Positions 15,865-24,532 of a stretch of 64,000 nucleotides of DNA are shown here, piece after piece. The notes beneath the pieces were generated by a model. That model did not search any database, was not told the origin of the DNA, and saw nothing but the letters and a program-made list of their open reading frames with translations. The number at the start of each line of letters is the position of its first letter. Position 1 is the first letter of the stretch. Made by a program: the position numbers and the translations under genes. Source of the stretch: CPC320 sp002336405 (lineage in GTDB: Bacteria; Pseudomonadota; Alphaproteobacteria; Rhodobacterales; Rhodobacteraceae); the NCBI GenBank assembly GCA_949372595.1, contig CASIAN010000028.1, forward strand, positions 1 to 64,000, in the 5' to 3' direction.

Positions 15865-16728
15865 ATGACTAGAACCGTTTATTTGAATGGCGATTACCTG
15901 CCTGAAACAGAGGCCAAAGTTTCAATTTTTGACCGTGGCTTTCTCATGGCGGATGGCGTTTACGAGGTGACTAGCGTTCTGGATGGTAAATTGATTGACT
16001 TTGCCGGCCATGCCAAGCGGCTTGAACGGTCCTTGGGCGAATTGGATATGGTCAGCCCTGTCACGATGGATGATTTGCTAAGCATTCACCGTGAGTTGGT
16101 GACCCGCAACAACATCAACGAGGGATTGATCTATTTACAAATCACCCGGGGGGCGCCTGAAGATCGTGATTTTGCCTTTCCCGACCCGGACCAAACTGCA
16201 CCGACATTGGTTTTGTTTACCCAAAACAAACCGGGTCTGGCCGATAGCCCGGTAGCGAAAAAAGGCATCAAAGTGATCAGTATTGACGACCTCCGTTGGG
16301 GTCGGCGCGATATCAAAACGGTGCAGCTGCTCTATCCATCGATGGGTAAGATGATGGCCAAAAAAGCTGGTGCAGATGATGCGTGGATGATCGAGGATGG
16401 CTTTGTCACCGAGGGTACCAGTAATAACGCGTATATTATCAAAGACGGCAAAATTATTACCCGCCACCTCGGTACAGAAATTCTGCATGGTATCACCCGC
16501 GCGGCGGTTCTGCGATTTGCCCAAGAGGTGCAGATGGAGGTTGAGGAACGCAGCTTTACGCTCGCCGAAGCCCAACTGGCTGACGAGGCGTTCATCACTT
16601 CGGCCAGTACCTTTGTGATGCCGGTTGTCGAAATTGATGGGGTTTCCTTGGGACAGGGTGTGCCCGGGCCGCTGGCGACCCGCCTGCGCGAAGTATACCT
16701 TGAGGAAACGCGCAAAGTCGCAATTTGA
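15865..16728 (+). CDS. dat: D-amino-acid transaminase
   Basis: A 287-residue fold-type IV PLP aminotransferase. ATG 15865 is preferred because AAAGGAAG lies before it; the frame begins earlier at 15838. Key features are VSIFDRGFLMADGVYEVT at 19-36, the PLP lysine K151 in RRDIKTVQLL, EGTSNNAYI and TRAAVLRFA. D-alanine aminotransferases of this group move amino groups between D-amino acids and 2-oxo acids. Placed directly after dgcN-dgcA, it could funnel D-alanine and other D-amino acids from peptidoglycan into D-glutamate, which the two upstream enzymes then convert to an L-form derivative; that coupling is inference. A branched-chain or 4-amino-4-deoxychorismate role is less likely from context. 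Confidence 0.88.
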   Translation: MTRTVYLNGDYLPETEAKVSIFDRGFLMADGVYEVTSVLDGKLIDFAGHAKRLERSLGELDMVSPVTMDDLLSIHRELVTRNNINEGLIYLQITRGAPEDRDFAFPDPDQTAPTLVLFTQNKPGLADSPVAKKGIKVISIDDLRWGRRDIKTVQLLYPSMGKMMAKKAGADDAWMIEDGFVTEGTSNNAYIIKDGKIITRHLGTEILHGITRAAVLRFAQEVQMEVEERSFTLAEAQLADEAFITSASTFVMPVVEIDGVSLGQGVPGPLATRLREVYLEETRKVAI

Positions 16729-16798
16729 ACATGCGAGCTGATCAAGTTTACGGCCTTTGGTTCTCCCGTATCCGCGCCGTTGTAGCCCGGGTCGTCTT

Positions 16799-17119
16799 TT
16801 AAGGTTTTGAGGCGGGGGAAACGTTTTCCGCAAAAGCTTTGTCAAAGCTCTGTTTCTGGGTTGGAGAAGTCTCGGTTTGATGCTGTGCTCTCCATTGCGC
16901 CATGCTCATGCCGTAGAAACTTTCGCGGGCGGCGTCTTTCGACATGGTAATGCCGTGCGCTTGAGCGGCTTCTTGATACCAGCGCGATAAACAGTTGCGG
17001 CAGAAGCCTGCCAGGTTCATCAAGTCAATATTTTGTACGTCTTTGCGGTTTTGCATAAGATGTGTTTGCAATTGCCGAAAGGCAGCGGCTTCAAGTTCGA
17101 TTTTTGTCTGTTTGTCCAT
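16799..17119 (-). CDS. DUF1244 domain protein
   Basis: A 106-residue cytoplasmic protein of the DUF1244 family. The domain covers about residues 5-75, with RQLQTHLMQNRKDVQNIDLM, NLAGFCRNCLSRWY and ESFYGMSMAQWRAQHQ. The CRNC pair suggests metal binding. The C-terminal tail is polar and variable. A GGAG site lies six bases before the ATG. Function is not established for this widespread proteobacterial family. It is convergent with dat and stands alone. Confidence 0.88.
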   Translation of the reverse strand: MDKQTKIELEAAAFRQLQTHLMQNRKDVQNIDLMNLAGFCRNCLSRWYQEAAQAHGITMSKDAARESFYGMSMAQWRAQHQTETSPTQKQSFDKAFAENVSPASKP

Positions 17120-17539
17120 GGAGCTCTCCTGATGTCTTGCTACTTTTTAACATAAGCCGCGCCTGAGAAACAGATCGTACTGAGTTCATAACAATCTGTC
17201 GACAGGCTTGATGTTGCGGGTTGGTTGCGTGGACACACGCTCAAAGCATTTATTTGCCTTATCGGTGTTTGAATGTTTAAGACCTTGCAGGTGCAGCAAA
17301 TTCGGCTTGCCTGTGTTCGGATTTGGGCGTGTTTAAACAACGCAGCCCTGGCCGTATGGTCGCATCTGCGCAGTCATAGACTGGACCGCGATGGTGTCTT
17401 TGTATAATCAACGGGGCGTTCCATTAGGGCAGTAGGTTTGTAAAATAGTCATTATAGAGATTGATTAAAGGCCTGCGATAGAGCAGATACACACGAATTG
17501 TTAGCGATAACATGAACCGAAATGGCAGGAGACAGCGGA
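17120..17539. other. Intergenic region before pyk
   Basis: About 420 bases without a supportable gene. A 66-codon minus-strand frame (17140-17340) lacks a ribosome binding site and domain features. The stretch should contain the promoters of the DUF1244 gene and pyk. Confidence 0.5.
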
Positions 17540-18985
17540 ATGAGACATCTGAGAAAAGTAAAAATTGTTGCGACATTGGGGCCGGCCTCTAGCACCTATG
17601 ACGTGATAAAAGACTTGCATCAGGCTGGTGCAGATGTGTTTCGCTTGAATATGAGCCATGGCAGCCATGCCGAAATTCGCGACCGCCACCGTATCATTCG
17701 TGAAATTGAAAAAGAACTGGCAAGTCCGATTGCCATTCTCGCTGATCTTCAAGGCCCGAAACTGCGCGTTGGTACTTTTGCAAACGGTCAGGAGACACTG
17801 ATTGAGGGCGCGTCTTTCCAGTTGGATCTGGACCCGCGCGAAGGTGATGTTGATCGGGTTTGTCTGCCGCACCGCGAGATTTTCTCGGCGCTTGAAGTGG
17901 GTGCACATCTGCTGGTGAATGATGGGAAAATCCGTCTTTTGGTCGAAGAATTCGGGACTGATTTTGCCAAGTGCAAGGTTATTGCTGGCGGGGTTATCTC
18001 CAACCATAAAGGCGTGAATGTGCCGGATGTGGTTCTGCCTCTTGCGGCGCTGTCGCAAAAAGATCTCAAAGATCTGGAATTTGTTTGTGAGTTGGGGGTT
18101 GACTGGTTGGCGTTGTCGTTTGTGCAACGTCCCAGCGATGTGACCGAGGCAAAGGCATTGATCGCCGGCCGTGCGGCTGTGATTTCCAAGATCGAAAAAC
18201 CAGCAGCAATAGAAAATTTTGATGAAATTTTGACAGTGTCTGACGGGATTATGGTGGCGCGTGGTGACCTTGGCGTGGAACTGCCAGTGCAAAACGTACC
18301 ACCGATGCAAAAGCGCATGGTGCGCAAATGCCGGGCGGCGGCCAAGCCTGTTATCGTGGCGACCCAGATGCTTGAATCGATGATAGATTCGCCAATGCCG
18401 ACCCGGGCCGAGGTGTCAGATGTTGCAACTGCCATCTATGAGGGATCAGATGCGATTATGCTCTCGGCCGAGTCTGCTGCAGGTTCGTTTCCGGTCGAGG
18501 CGGTTACCACCATGCACAATGTGGCCGTCGAAGTGGAAGGCGACCCAACGTATACTGAGATCATGAATTCGTCTCGCCGCCGTGAGCGGATCACGGTCCC
18601 GGACGGGATTGTCTCAGCCGCGCGCGAGATTGCCGAAAATGCCGATATCAAGGCGATCTGTTGCTTCACCCAATCGGGCACCACGGCACTTTTGACCGCT
18701 CGGGAACGTCCGAGTGTGCCCATTCTGGCGCTTTCACCGCTGGTTGATACCGGGCGCCGGTTGGCGTTGACCTGGGGCACGCACTGTGTGCTTGTCGAAG
18801 CAGTGCACCGCTTTAAAATGGCGGTTATGGCTGCCGTAACAGTGGCACGTGATCAAGGGTATGGCACGGCTGACGATAAAATTGTGGTGACCGCAGGGGT
18901 GCCGTTTAACGTCGAAGGCACGACCAATATCCTGCGGGTGGCGTCTTGTGATGAACGTTTGTTATCAGACACAGATTCTGAATAG
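17540..18985 (+). CDS. pyk: Pyruvate kinase
   Basis: A 481-residue pyruvate kinase that converts phosphoenolpyruvate and ADP to pyruvate and ATP. The pattern is complete: KIVATLGPASS, FRLNMSHGSHAEI, ADLQGPKLRVG, a B domain, ISKIEKPAAIENFDEIL with the catalytic lysine, ARGDLGVELP, VATQMLESMI, PTRAEVSDVATAI and the C-terminal allosteric domain with CCFTQSGTTALL. ATG 17540 is chosen because GGAG sits nine bases upstream; an in-frame ATG at 17522 is possible. It is followed after 138 bases by rpmI, with two hairpins in between. Confidence 0.97.
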   Translation: MRHLRKVKIVATLGPASSTYDVIKDLHQAGADVFRLNMSHGSHAEIRDRHRIIREIEKELASPIAILADLQGPKLRVGTFANGQETLIEGASFQLDLDPREGDVDRVCLPHREIFSALEVGAHLLVNDGKIRLLVEEFGTDFAKCKVIAGGVISNHKGVNVPDVVLPLAALSQKDLKDLEFVCELGVDWLALSFVQRPSDVTEAKALIAGRAAVISKIEKPAAIENFDEILTVSDGIMVARGDLGVELPVQNVPPMQKRMVRKCRAAAKPVIVATQMLESMIDSPMPTRAEVSDVATAIYEGSDAIMLSAESAAGSFPVEAVTTMHNVAVEVEGDPTYTEIMNSSRRRERITVPDGIVSAAREIAENADIKAICCFTQSGTTALLTARERPSVPILALSPLVDTGRRLALTWGTHCVLVEAVHRFKMAVMAAVTVARDQGYGTADDKIVVTAGVPFNVEGTTNILRVASCDERLLSDTDSE

Positions 18986-19017
18986 CAGTCGGACACGCGG
19001 TGTGGTCTGTTTTGGGC

Positions 19018-19062
19018 TTGCCAGTTCGGGCTGGCAGGCATATACGAAGCGCTCGTATGCAC
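19018..19062 (+). promoter_or_regulatory. Paired hairpins in rpmI-rplT leader
   Basis: A 9-bp stem (GCTTGCCAG with CTGGCAGGC, 19018-19041) is followed at once by a second stem (GCATA-CGA with TCGTATGC, to 19062). No T-run follows, so a terminator for pyk is unlikely. The position fits an RNA leader through which L20 could repress its own operon, as known in other bacteria; that role here is inference. Confidence 0.35.
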
Positions 19063-19123
19063 GTCCGGCCACAGAGGCATGCCGAGCCGTGTAGAGACCG
19101 ACTTTGAATGATAGGAGACGGAA

Positions 19124-19324
19124 ATGCCCAAGATGAAGACGAAATCGAGCTGCAAAAAGCGGTTCAAAGTGACGGCCAGTGGCCGCGTGTTGGCCGGTCA
19201 GGCCGGTAAGCGCCACGGTATGATCAAACGCAGCACCAAGTTTATCCGCACAGCGCGCGGAACAACCACACTGTCGGCACCTGATGAGAAAATCATCAAG
19301 TCGATGATGCCCTACTCGCGCTAA
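19124..19324 (+). CDS. rpmI: 50S ribosomal protein L35 (bL35)
   Basis: A 66-residue basic ribosomal protein with the family start MPKMKTKSSCKKRFKVTASG, GRVLAGQAGKRHGMIKRS and an SMMPYSR end. It is part of the large subunit. A strong GGAG site precedes the ATG. rplT follows after 14 bases with its own GGAGG, giving the usual rpmI-rplT pair; infC is not adjacent here. The mostly standard length and sequence leave no doubt. Confidence 0.98.
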   Translation: MPKMKTKSSCKKRFKVTASGRVLAGQAGKRHGMIKRSTKFIRTARGTTTLSAPDEKIIKSMMPYSR

Positions 19325-19338
19325 GGAGGATTTGATCA

Positions 19339-19701
19339 ATGTCACGCGTTAAAGGTGGGACCGTTACCCACGCCCGTCATAAGAAAATCACCACCGCGGC
19401 AAAAGGCTATTATGGTCGTCGCAAGAACACCTTCAAGGTTGCTGCACAGGCGGTCGACAAGGCCAATCAATATGCGACCCGCGACCGTCATAACCGCAAG
19501 CGCAATTTCCGCGCCTTGTGGATTCAGCGGATCAACGCGGCGGTACGCGCCCACGATGAGGCGCTGACGTATTCACGCTTTATTAACGGGCTGACGCTCG
19601 CCGGCATCGAAGTGGACCGCAAGGTTCTAGCTGATCTCGCGGTGCATGAGCCAGCTGCCTTCACGGCTATTGTTGTAAAGGCTCAGGCCGCACTGGCCTA
19701 A
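19339..19701 (+). CDS. rplT: 50S ribosomal protein L20 (bL20)
   Basis: A 120-residue basic protein that binds 23S rRNA early in large-subunit assembly. Signature segments are GGTVTHARHKKITTAAKGYY, GRRKNTFKVAAQAVDKANQY, RDRHNRKRNFRALWIQRINA and SRFINGLTLAGIEVDRKVLA. AAGGAGG precedes the ATG. A strong intrinsic terminator starts 20 bases after the stop, so the pair forms a closed transcription unit. Confidence 0.98.
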   Translation: MSRVKGGTVTHARHKKITTAAKGYYGRRKNTFKVAAQAVDKANQYATRDRHNRKRNFRALWIQRINAAVRAHDEALTYSRFINGLTLAGIEVDRKVLADLAVHEPAAFTAIVVKAQAALA

Positions 19702-19720
19702 AGTTCCAAAATATTGTAAG

Positions 19721-19753
19721 AAAAGCCGCGTATTTGTTTGCGCGGTTTTTTTT
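19721..19753 (+). terminator. Rho-independent terminator of rpmI-rplT
   Basis: AAAAGCCGCG pairs with CGCGGTTTT around a nine-base loop, and the 3' arm runs into eight Ts. Confidence 0.9.
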
Positions 19754-19765
19754 ATTGGATATTGC

Positions 19766-20485
19766 ATGACTTCAGGAAATTATTTTCGCGATTACCTGCT
19801 TTTGACTGAAGACAAGTTGATGACCAAGATGGACCATTATCTTGATGTCTATCACCGGTTGTTGGCCCCCTGGAGATCTCAAGACATCAGTTTTTTGGAA
19901 ATTGGCGTTTGGAAGGGTGGCTCCATAAAGATGTGGCAAGATTATTTTGGTGCGGCAAGCCGGTTGACCTTTCTCGATATCGATCCAGCCTGCAAAACTT
20001 TTGAGGTGCCCGGAATTGCGGTTGAAATTGGTGATCAGTCCGATCATGTTTTTTTGCAGAATATTGCTGTTACACATGGCCCTTTTGATATCATCATTGA
20101 TGATGGTGGTCACAAGATGTATCAGCAAAAAGCAAGTTTTAACGCGCTGTGGCCGCAGCTTTCTGACGGGGGCCTCTATATTGTCGAGGACACCCACAGC
20201 AGTTATTGGCCGGGCTTTGGCGGGGGCTATCGGGCCCAGAAAAGCTTTATCGAGTTTTCAAAGGATTTGGTAGACCGTATGCACAGCTGGTACACCGATC
20301 AGGATGAGCTCTTTCCCTTTCACCCTATCGCAGAGGAGCTGTCGTCAGTTCAATTTTACGATTCGATGGTGGTTTTTGAAAAAAAACTGAAATTAGAACC
20401 GCCCAAAACCATTGTGGCGAGGAATGGTGTAGTGACTGAGTCTCGAAAAATACTAGAGGTGCGAAAGCGAAAATCAGTTTTCTGA
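19766..20485 (+). CDS. Class I SAM-dependent methyltransferase
   Basis: A 239-residue Rossmann-type methyltransferase. Motif I is FLEIGVWKGGSIKMW, motif II reads LTFLDIDP, and FDIIIDDGGHKMYQQKASFN is the typical DDGGH segment seen in CmcI-like and glycan- or rhamnosyl-methyltransferases. GGLYIVEDTHSSYWPGFGGG completes the fold. These enzymes often methylate sugars or secondary metabolites; the acceptor cannot be named. It lies 12 bases after the rplT terminator and 78 bases before pheS, has only a weak ribosome binding site, and has no metabolic relation to its translation-machinery neighbours, which suggests a later insertion at this junction. Confidence 0.75.
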   Translation: MTSGNYFRDYLLLTEDKLMTKMDHYLDVYHRLLAPWRSQDISFLEIGVWKGGSIKMWQDYFGAASRLTFLDIDPACKTFEVPGIAVEIGDQSDHVFLQNIAVTHGPFDIIIDDGGHKMYQQKASFNALWPQLSDGGLYIVEDTHSSYWPGFGGGYRAQKSFIEFSKDLVDRMHSWYTDQDELFPFHPIAEELSSVQFYDSMVVFEKKLKLEPPKTIVARNGVVTESRKILEVRKRKSVF

Positions 20486-20563
20486 CTGTTTTGCCTCAAC
20501 GCCTAGACGGTTGCGCAGAAATGCGAATGTGATAGCAGGGTGCCATGCAAGTGGAGATCCCGC

Positions 20564-21637
20564 ATGGATGATCTGAGAGATAAATATCTGACCGCCATCA
20601 TAGCGGCAGGCGACGAGGCGGCGCTGGAGGACCTGCGCCTGCAAGCAGTTGGCAAAAAAGGTGAAGTCAGCCTGAAAATGCGCGAATTGGGCAAGATGAC
20701 CCCAGAACAACGGCAGAGCACCGGGCCTAAATTGAACGCGTTGAAAGATGAGATCAACAGCGCATTGGCAGCCAAGAAAACGGCACTGTCGGATGCGGCG
20801 CTCAATCAGCGGCTTGAGGCGGAATGGCTTGACGTCACCTTGCCGGCGCGCGACCGGCGGCAGGGTACAATCCATCCGATCAGTCAGGTCAGCGAAGAAG
20901 TGGCAGCGATTTTCGCGGATATGGGCTTTGGGGTTGCCGAGGGCCCACGGATCGACACTGATTGGTATAACTTTGATGCTCTTAATATCCCTGGCCATCA
21001 TCCGGCACGCGCCGAGATGGACACGTTTTACATGCATCGCGCTGAGGATGATAATCGTCCGCCGCATGTTTTGCGCACCCATACCTCTCCGGTGCAGGTG
21101 CGTTCGATGGAAAAAATGGGCGCGCCGTTGCGCATCATTTGCCCTGGTGGCGTCTACCGTGCCGACTATGATCAGACCCACACGCCAATGTTTCATCAAG
21201 TTGAAGGGCTCGCGGTTGATAAAGACATCTCGATGGCCAATCTAAAATGGGTGCTGGAGGAGTTTGTGAAAGCGTTTTTCGAGGTGGACGATGTTGAACT
21301 GCGGTTTCGCGCCTCGCATTTCCCGTTTACCGAACCCTCGGCTGAGGTCGATATCCGCTGTTCTTGGGCGGGAGGGCAGTTGAAAGTTGGCGAGGGTGAC
21401 GACTGGCTTGAAATTCTTGGTTCGGGGATGGTGCACCCCAAAGTGCTGGCTGCAGGTGGAATTGACCCTGACGAATGGCAGGGTTTCGCCTTTGGTATGG
21501 GGATCGATCGCATTGCGATGCTCAAATACGGTATTCCCGATTTGCGGGCGTTTTTCGACAGTGATCTGCGCTGGCTGCGCCATTATGGCTTTGCCAGTCT
21601 TGACCAGCCTAATTTACACAGCGGGCTGAGCAGATGA
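20564..21637 (+). CDS. pheS: Phenylalanyl-tRNA synthetase alpha subunit
   Basis: A 357-residue class II synthetase subunit. An N-terminal coiled coil for tRNA binding (residues 1-90) is followed by the catalytic domain: HPISQVSEEVAAIFADMGF, DWYNFDALNIPGHHPAR, LRTHTSPVQVR (motif 2 region), FHQVEGLAVDK and the GMGIDRIAMLKYGI motif 3. It attaches phenylalanine to tRNA-Phe as an alpha2-beta2 enzyme with PheT. ATG 20564 has GGAG at good spacing; the frame is open back to 20540. The stop overlaps the start of the ASCH gene (ATGA). Confidence 0.97.
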   Translation: MDDLRDKYLTAIIAAGDEAALEDLRLQAVGKKGEVSLKMRELGKMTPEQRQSTGPKLNALKDEINSALAAKKTALSDAALNQRLEAEWLDVTLPARDRRQGTIHPISQVSEEVAAIFADMGFGVAEGPRIDTDWYNFDALNIPGHHPARAEMDTFYMHRAEDDNRPPHVLRTHTSPVQVRSMEKMGAPLRIICPGGVYRADYDQTHTPMFHQVEGLAVDKDISMANLKWVLEEFVKAFFEVDDVELRFRASHFPFTEPSAEVDIRCSWAGGQLKVGEGDDWLEILGSGMVHPKVLAAGGIDPDEWQGFAFGMGIDRIAMLKYGIPDLRAFFDSDLRWLRHYGFASLDQPNLHSGLSR

Positions 21638-22056
21638 CTGAAGACATGGAAGATCTGCAGGACGTCTATCCTGGCGCGGGTACATTTAAGTTTGGCGATA
21701 GCGCCACGATGTGTGAGCGGCTCAACGCATTGGTGCGGGCGGGGGCTAAAACGGCGTCGTGCGATGCTTTGGCCAATTACCAGACCGAACCTGAGGCTAT
21801 GCCGAAACTGGGCCGTTGCGATATCGCCACCGATTGGGAAGATGTTCCTGCGCTGGTGACACGCACGGTGCGTCTAGAAGAAATTCGCTTTTGTGATGTG
21901 AGCGAAGATACTGCGCTTGCACAGGGCGAAAATGCAGACCTTGCCGGTTGGCAAAAGGATCATAAGGCGTTTTTTGAACGCAACGGCGGCTTTGATCCCG
22001 AAATGATGCTGCTGTTTGAACATTTTGAATTTGTTGAGGATCTGGCAGACCGCTGA
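21634..22056 (+). CDS. ASCH domain protein between pheS and pheT
   Basis: A 140-residue ASCH-domain protein. The motifs are FKFGDSATMCERLNALVRAG (helix carrying the substrate-facing residues), KTASCDALANY, a beta-barrel section with RCDIATDWEDVPALVTRTV and the closing KDHKAFFERNGGFDPEMMLL. ASCH domains adopt a PUA-like fold. Characterised members include amidohydrolases acting on N4-acetylcytidine, and others are thought to bind RNA. It starts inside the pheS stop codon (ATGA overlap) and ends 23 bases before pheT, so it is translated as part of the pheS-pheT operon. A link to tRNA modification would be natural but is not shown by the sequence. Confidence 0.85.
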   Translation: MTEDMEDLQDVYPGAGTFKFGDSATMCERLNALVRAGAKTASCDALANYQTEPEAMPKLGRCDIATDWEDVPALVTRTVRLEEIRFCDVSEDTALAQGENADLAGWQKDHKAFFERNGGFDPEMMLLFEHFEFVEDLADR

Positions 22057-22079
22057 GCGGTGCCATTGGAGGAACGATC

Positions 22080-24479
22080 ATGAAATTCACCCTTGCTTGG
22101 TTGAAAGATCATCTGGAAACGACGGCGTCTTTGGATGACATCCTATACGCGCTGACCGACCTTGGACTGGAAGTGGAAGGGGTTTCAAACCCTGCAGACC
22201 GGCTCAAGGATTTTACCATTGGCAAAGTATTAAGCGCCGAAAAACATCCCGATGCCGACAAGCTGCGGGTCTGTCAGGTGGCAACGGATGAGGGGGAAAG
22301 TCAGATAATCTGTGGTGCCCCCAATGCCCGCACTGGGATCACTGTGGTGATTGCCAAACCCGGCGTCTATGTGCCGGGGATAGATACCACAATAGGGGTT
22401 GGCAAAATCCGTGGGATTGAGAGCTTTGGCATGATGTGTTCAGAGCGTGAAATGGAGCTGTCGGACGAACATGATGGCATTATTGAGCTGCCTTCGGGGG
22501 AGGTTGGCGACCGGTTTGTCGATTGGTTGGCCGCGCATGATCCCGCCAAGGTCGATACTGTCATCGAAATTGCCATCACGCCAAACCGACCGGATGCGTT
22601 GGGTGTGCGCGGTGTCGCGCGTGACCTTGCAGCCCGAGGTTTGGGCCAGCTCAAGCCACAAGATGTGCCGCCGGTCTCTGGCGGGTTTGCCTGTCCGGTG
22701 ACGGTGACGATTGAGGATGATACGCGTCATCAATGCCCTGTATTTTATGGCCGGGTGATCCAAGGTGTGAAAAACGGCCCCAGCCCCGCATGGCTGCAAG
22801 ATCGCCTGAAAGCTATTGGGCTGCGGCCGATCTCGGCGCTTGTCGATGTGACGAATTTTTTCACTTATGACAGCAACCGGCCCCTGCATGTGTTCGACGC
22901 GGATAAAGTTGCGGGTGGTGCCTTGCGCGTGCATCGGGCCAAAGGTGGCGAGGCGTTCTCGGCGCTTGATGACAAAGACTATACTTTGGCTGAGGGTATG
23001 ACGGTTATTTCTGATGCCGATGGGGTTGAAAGTCTGGGTGGCATCATGGGCGGTGTACATTCAGGCTGTACGGACGAGACGGTCAATGTATTTCTCGAGG
23101 GTGCTTATTTTGATCCGGTGCGCACGGCCTATACTGGGCGGGCGCTTAAGATCAATTCCGATGCCCGCTACCGGTTTGAACGTGGTATTGACGCGTCATG
23201 GACACCTGTGGGGATTGAGGCGGCAACCCAGATGATTTTGGATCTGTGCGGTGGCATCGCCTCAGAGGTCGTGATTGCCGGCGCTCAGCCTGACCATGCG
23301 CGTGCCTTCCAGTTGGATACGGACCGTATACAATCGCTTGTTGGGATGGAGCTGCCAGATGCCGAGCAACGCGCCACCTTGACGGCGCTTGGGTTTGATC
23401 TGCAGGGGGACATGGTACATGTGCCCGGTTGGCGCCCTGATATCATGGGTGAGGCCGATCTGGTTGAAGAGGTTGCACGGGTGGCCTCCCTGACCAAGCT
23501 GCAGGGCAAGCCCTTGCCACGGCTGCAAAGTGGTGTGCCAAAAGCGATCCTGTCACCCGTGCAGCGGCGTGAGCAGATCGCGCGGCGCACGGCGGCGTCA
23601 CTGGGCTATAACGAATGCGTCAGCTACAGCTTTATCGACCAAACCGCCGCGCAAATGTTTGGTGGTGGCGGCGCCGTTACCATGCTTGAGAACCCAATCT
23701 CGAGTGAAATGAGCCATATGCGCCCCGATCTTTTGCCAGGCCTGTTACAGGCTGCAGCCCGCAATCAGGCGCGCGGCTTTGCCGATATGGCGCTGTTCGA
23801 GGTTGGTCCGGTGTTTCACGGCGGCGAACCAAACGAGCAGCATCTGCAAGTGGCGGGTGTTTTGATCGGCCGCACTGGTTCCAAGGATGTGCATGGTGCG
23901 GCGCGGGCGGTTGACTTGTATGATGCCAAAGCCGATGTCGAAGCCATCTTGGCCGCGATGGGCGCACCCGCGAAGGTGCAGGTTTTACGAGATGGCGCAG
24001 GCTGGTGGCATCCTGGCCGTCACGGCCGCATCTGTCTGGGCCCCAAAAAGAGGCTGGCGGTATTTGGCGAGATTCACCCCAAGGTATTGCAGGGTCTTGA
24101 CGTAAAAGGCCCAGCGGTGGGCTTTACGGTCTGGCCTGAGGAAATACCTTTGCCGCGCAACGCCTCTGCCACAAGGCCGGCGCTGGCGCTGCGTGATTTG
24201 CAGGCGGTGGAGCGTGATTTCGCCTTTGTGGTCGATGCCGGGGTCGAGGCGTTGACCCTTGTCAATGCTGCAAGTTCTGCGGATAAGACATTGATTGAAG
24301 CAGTGCGGGTGTTTGATGAATTTAGCAGTGATGCATTGGGGGCTGGCAAAAAGTCACTGGCCATCACCGTGCGCTTGCAACCTGTTGCGGCGACACTGAC
24401 CGAAGGTGATCTTGACGTGGTCTCGGGTAAAATTGTTGAGAAGGTTGCCAAGGCCACGGGTGGTGTTCTGCGGGGTTAG
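22080..24479 (+). CDS. pheT: Phenylalanyl-tRNA synthetase beta subunit
   Basis: The 799-residue beta subunit. In order it has an N-terminal MKFTLAWLKDHLETT segment, the tRNA-binding (OB) domain at about 40-150 (GKVLSAEKHPDADKLRVCQV, then IICGAPNARTG), B3/B4 domains with the editing site, the B5 domain, a catalytic-like core (INSDARYRFERGID lies before B5; FVVDAGVEALTL later) and a C-terminal ferredoxin-fold anticodon-binding domain (about 705-799). GGAGG precedes the ATG at good spacing. Length and order match the family. It completes the pheS-ASCH-pheT operon. Confidence 0.97.
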   Translation: MKFTLAWLKDHLETTASLDDILYALTDLGLEVEGVSNPADRLKDFTIGKVLSAEKHPDADKLRVCQVATDEGESQIICGAPNARTGITVVIAKPGVYVPGIDTTIGVGKIRGIESFGMMCSEREMELSDEHDGIIELPSGEVGDRFVDWLAAHDPAKVDTVIEIAITPNRPDALGVRGVARDLAARGLGQLKPQDVPPVSGGFACPVTVTIEDDTRHQCPVFYGRVIQGVKNGPSPAWLQDRLKAIGLRPISALVDVTNFFTYDSNRPLHVFDADKVAGGALRVHRAKGGEAFSALDDKDYTLAEGMTVISDADGVESLGGIMGGVHSGCTDETVNVFLEGAYFDPVRTAYTGRALKINSDARYRFERGIDASWTPVGIEAATQMILDLCGGIASEVVIAGAQPDHARAFQLDTDRIQSLVGMELPDAEQRATLTALGFDLQGDMVHVPGWRPDIMGEADLVEEVARVASLTKLQGKPLPRLQSGVPKAILSPVQRREQIARRTAASLGYNECVSYSFIDQTAAQMFGGGGAVTMLENPISSEMSHMRPDLLPGLLQAAARNQARGFADMALFEVGPVFHGGEPNEQHLQVAGVLIGRTGSKDVHGAARAVDLYDAKADVEAILAAMGAPAKVQVLRDGAGWWHPGRHGRICLGPKKRLAVFGEIHPKVLQGLDVKGPAVGFTVWPEEIPLPRNASATRPALALRDLQAVERDFAFVVDAGVEALTLVNAASSADKTLIEAVRVFDEFSSDALGAGKKSLAITVRLQPVAATLTEGDLDVVSGKIVEKVAKATGGVLRG

Positions 24480-24532
24480 CCTGCGTTTGATGTCCCTAAG
24501 AAACGGCTCCTGCCAAGAGAAAAGAGATAAAA

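Noticed and set aside
17140..17340. 66-codon minus-strand frame upstream of the DUF1244 gene
   Set aside because: No ribosome binding site, no domain, and composition typical of non-coding sequence.
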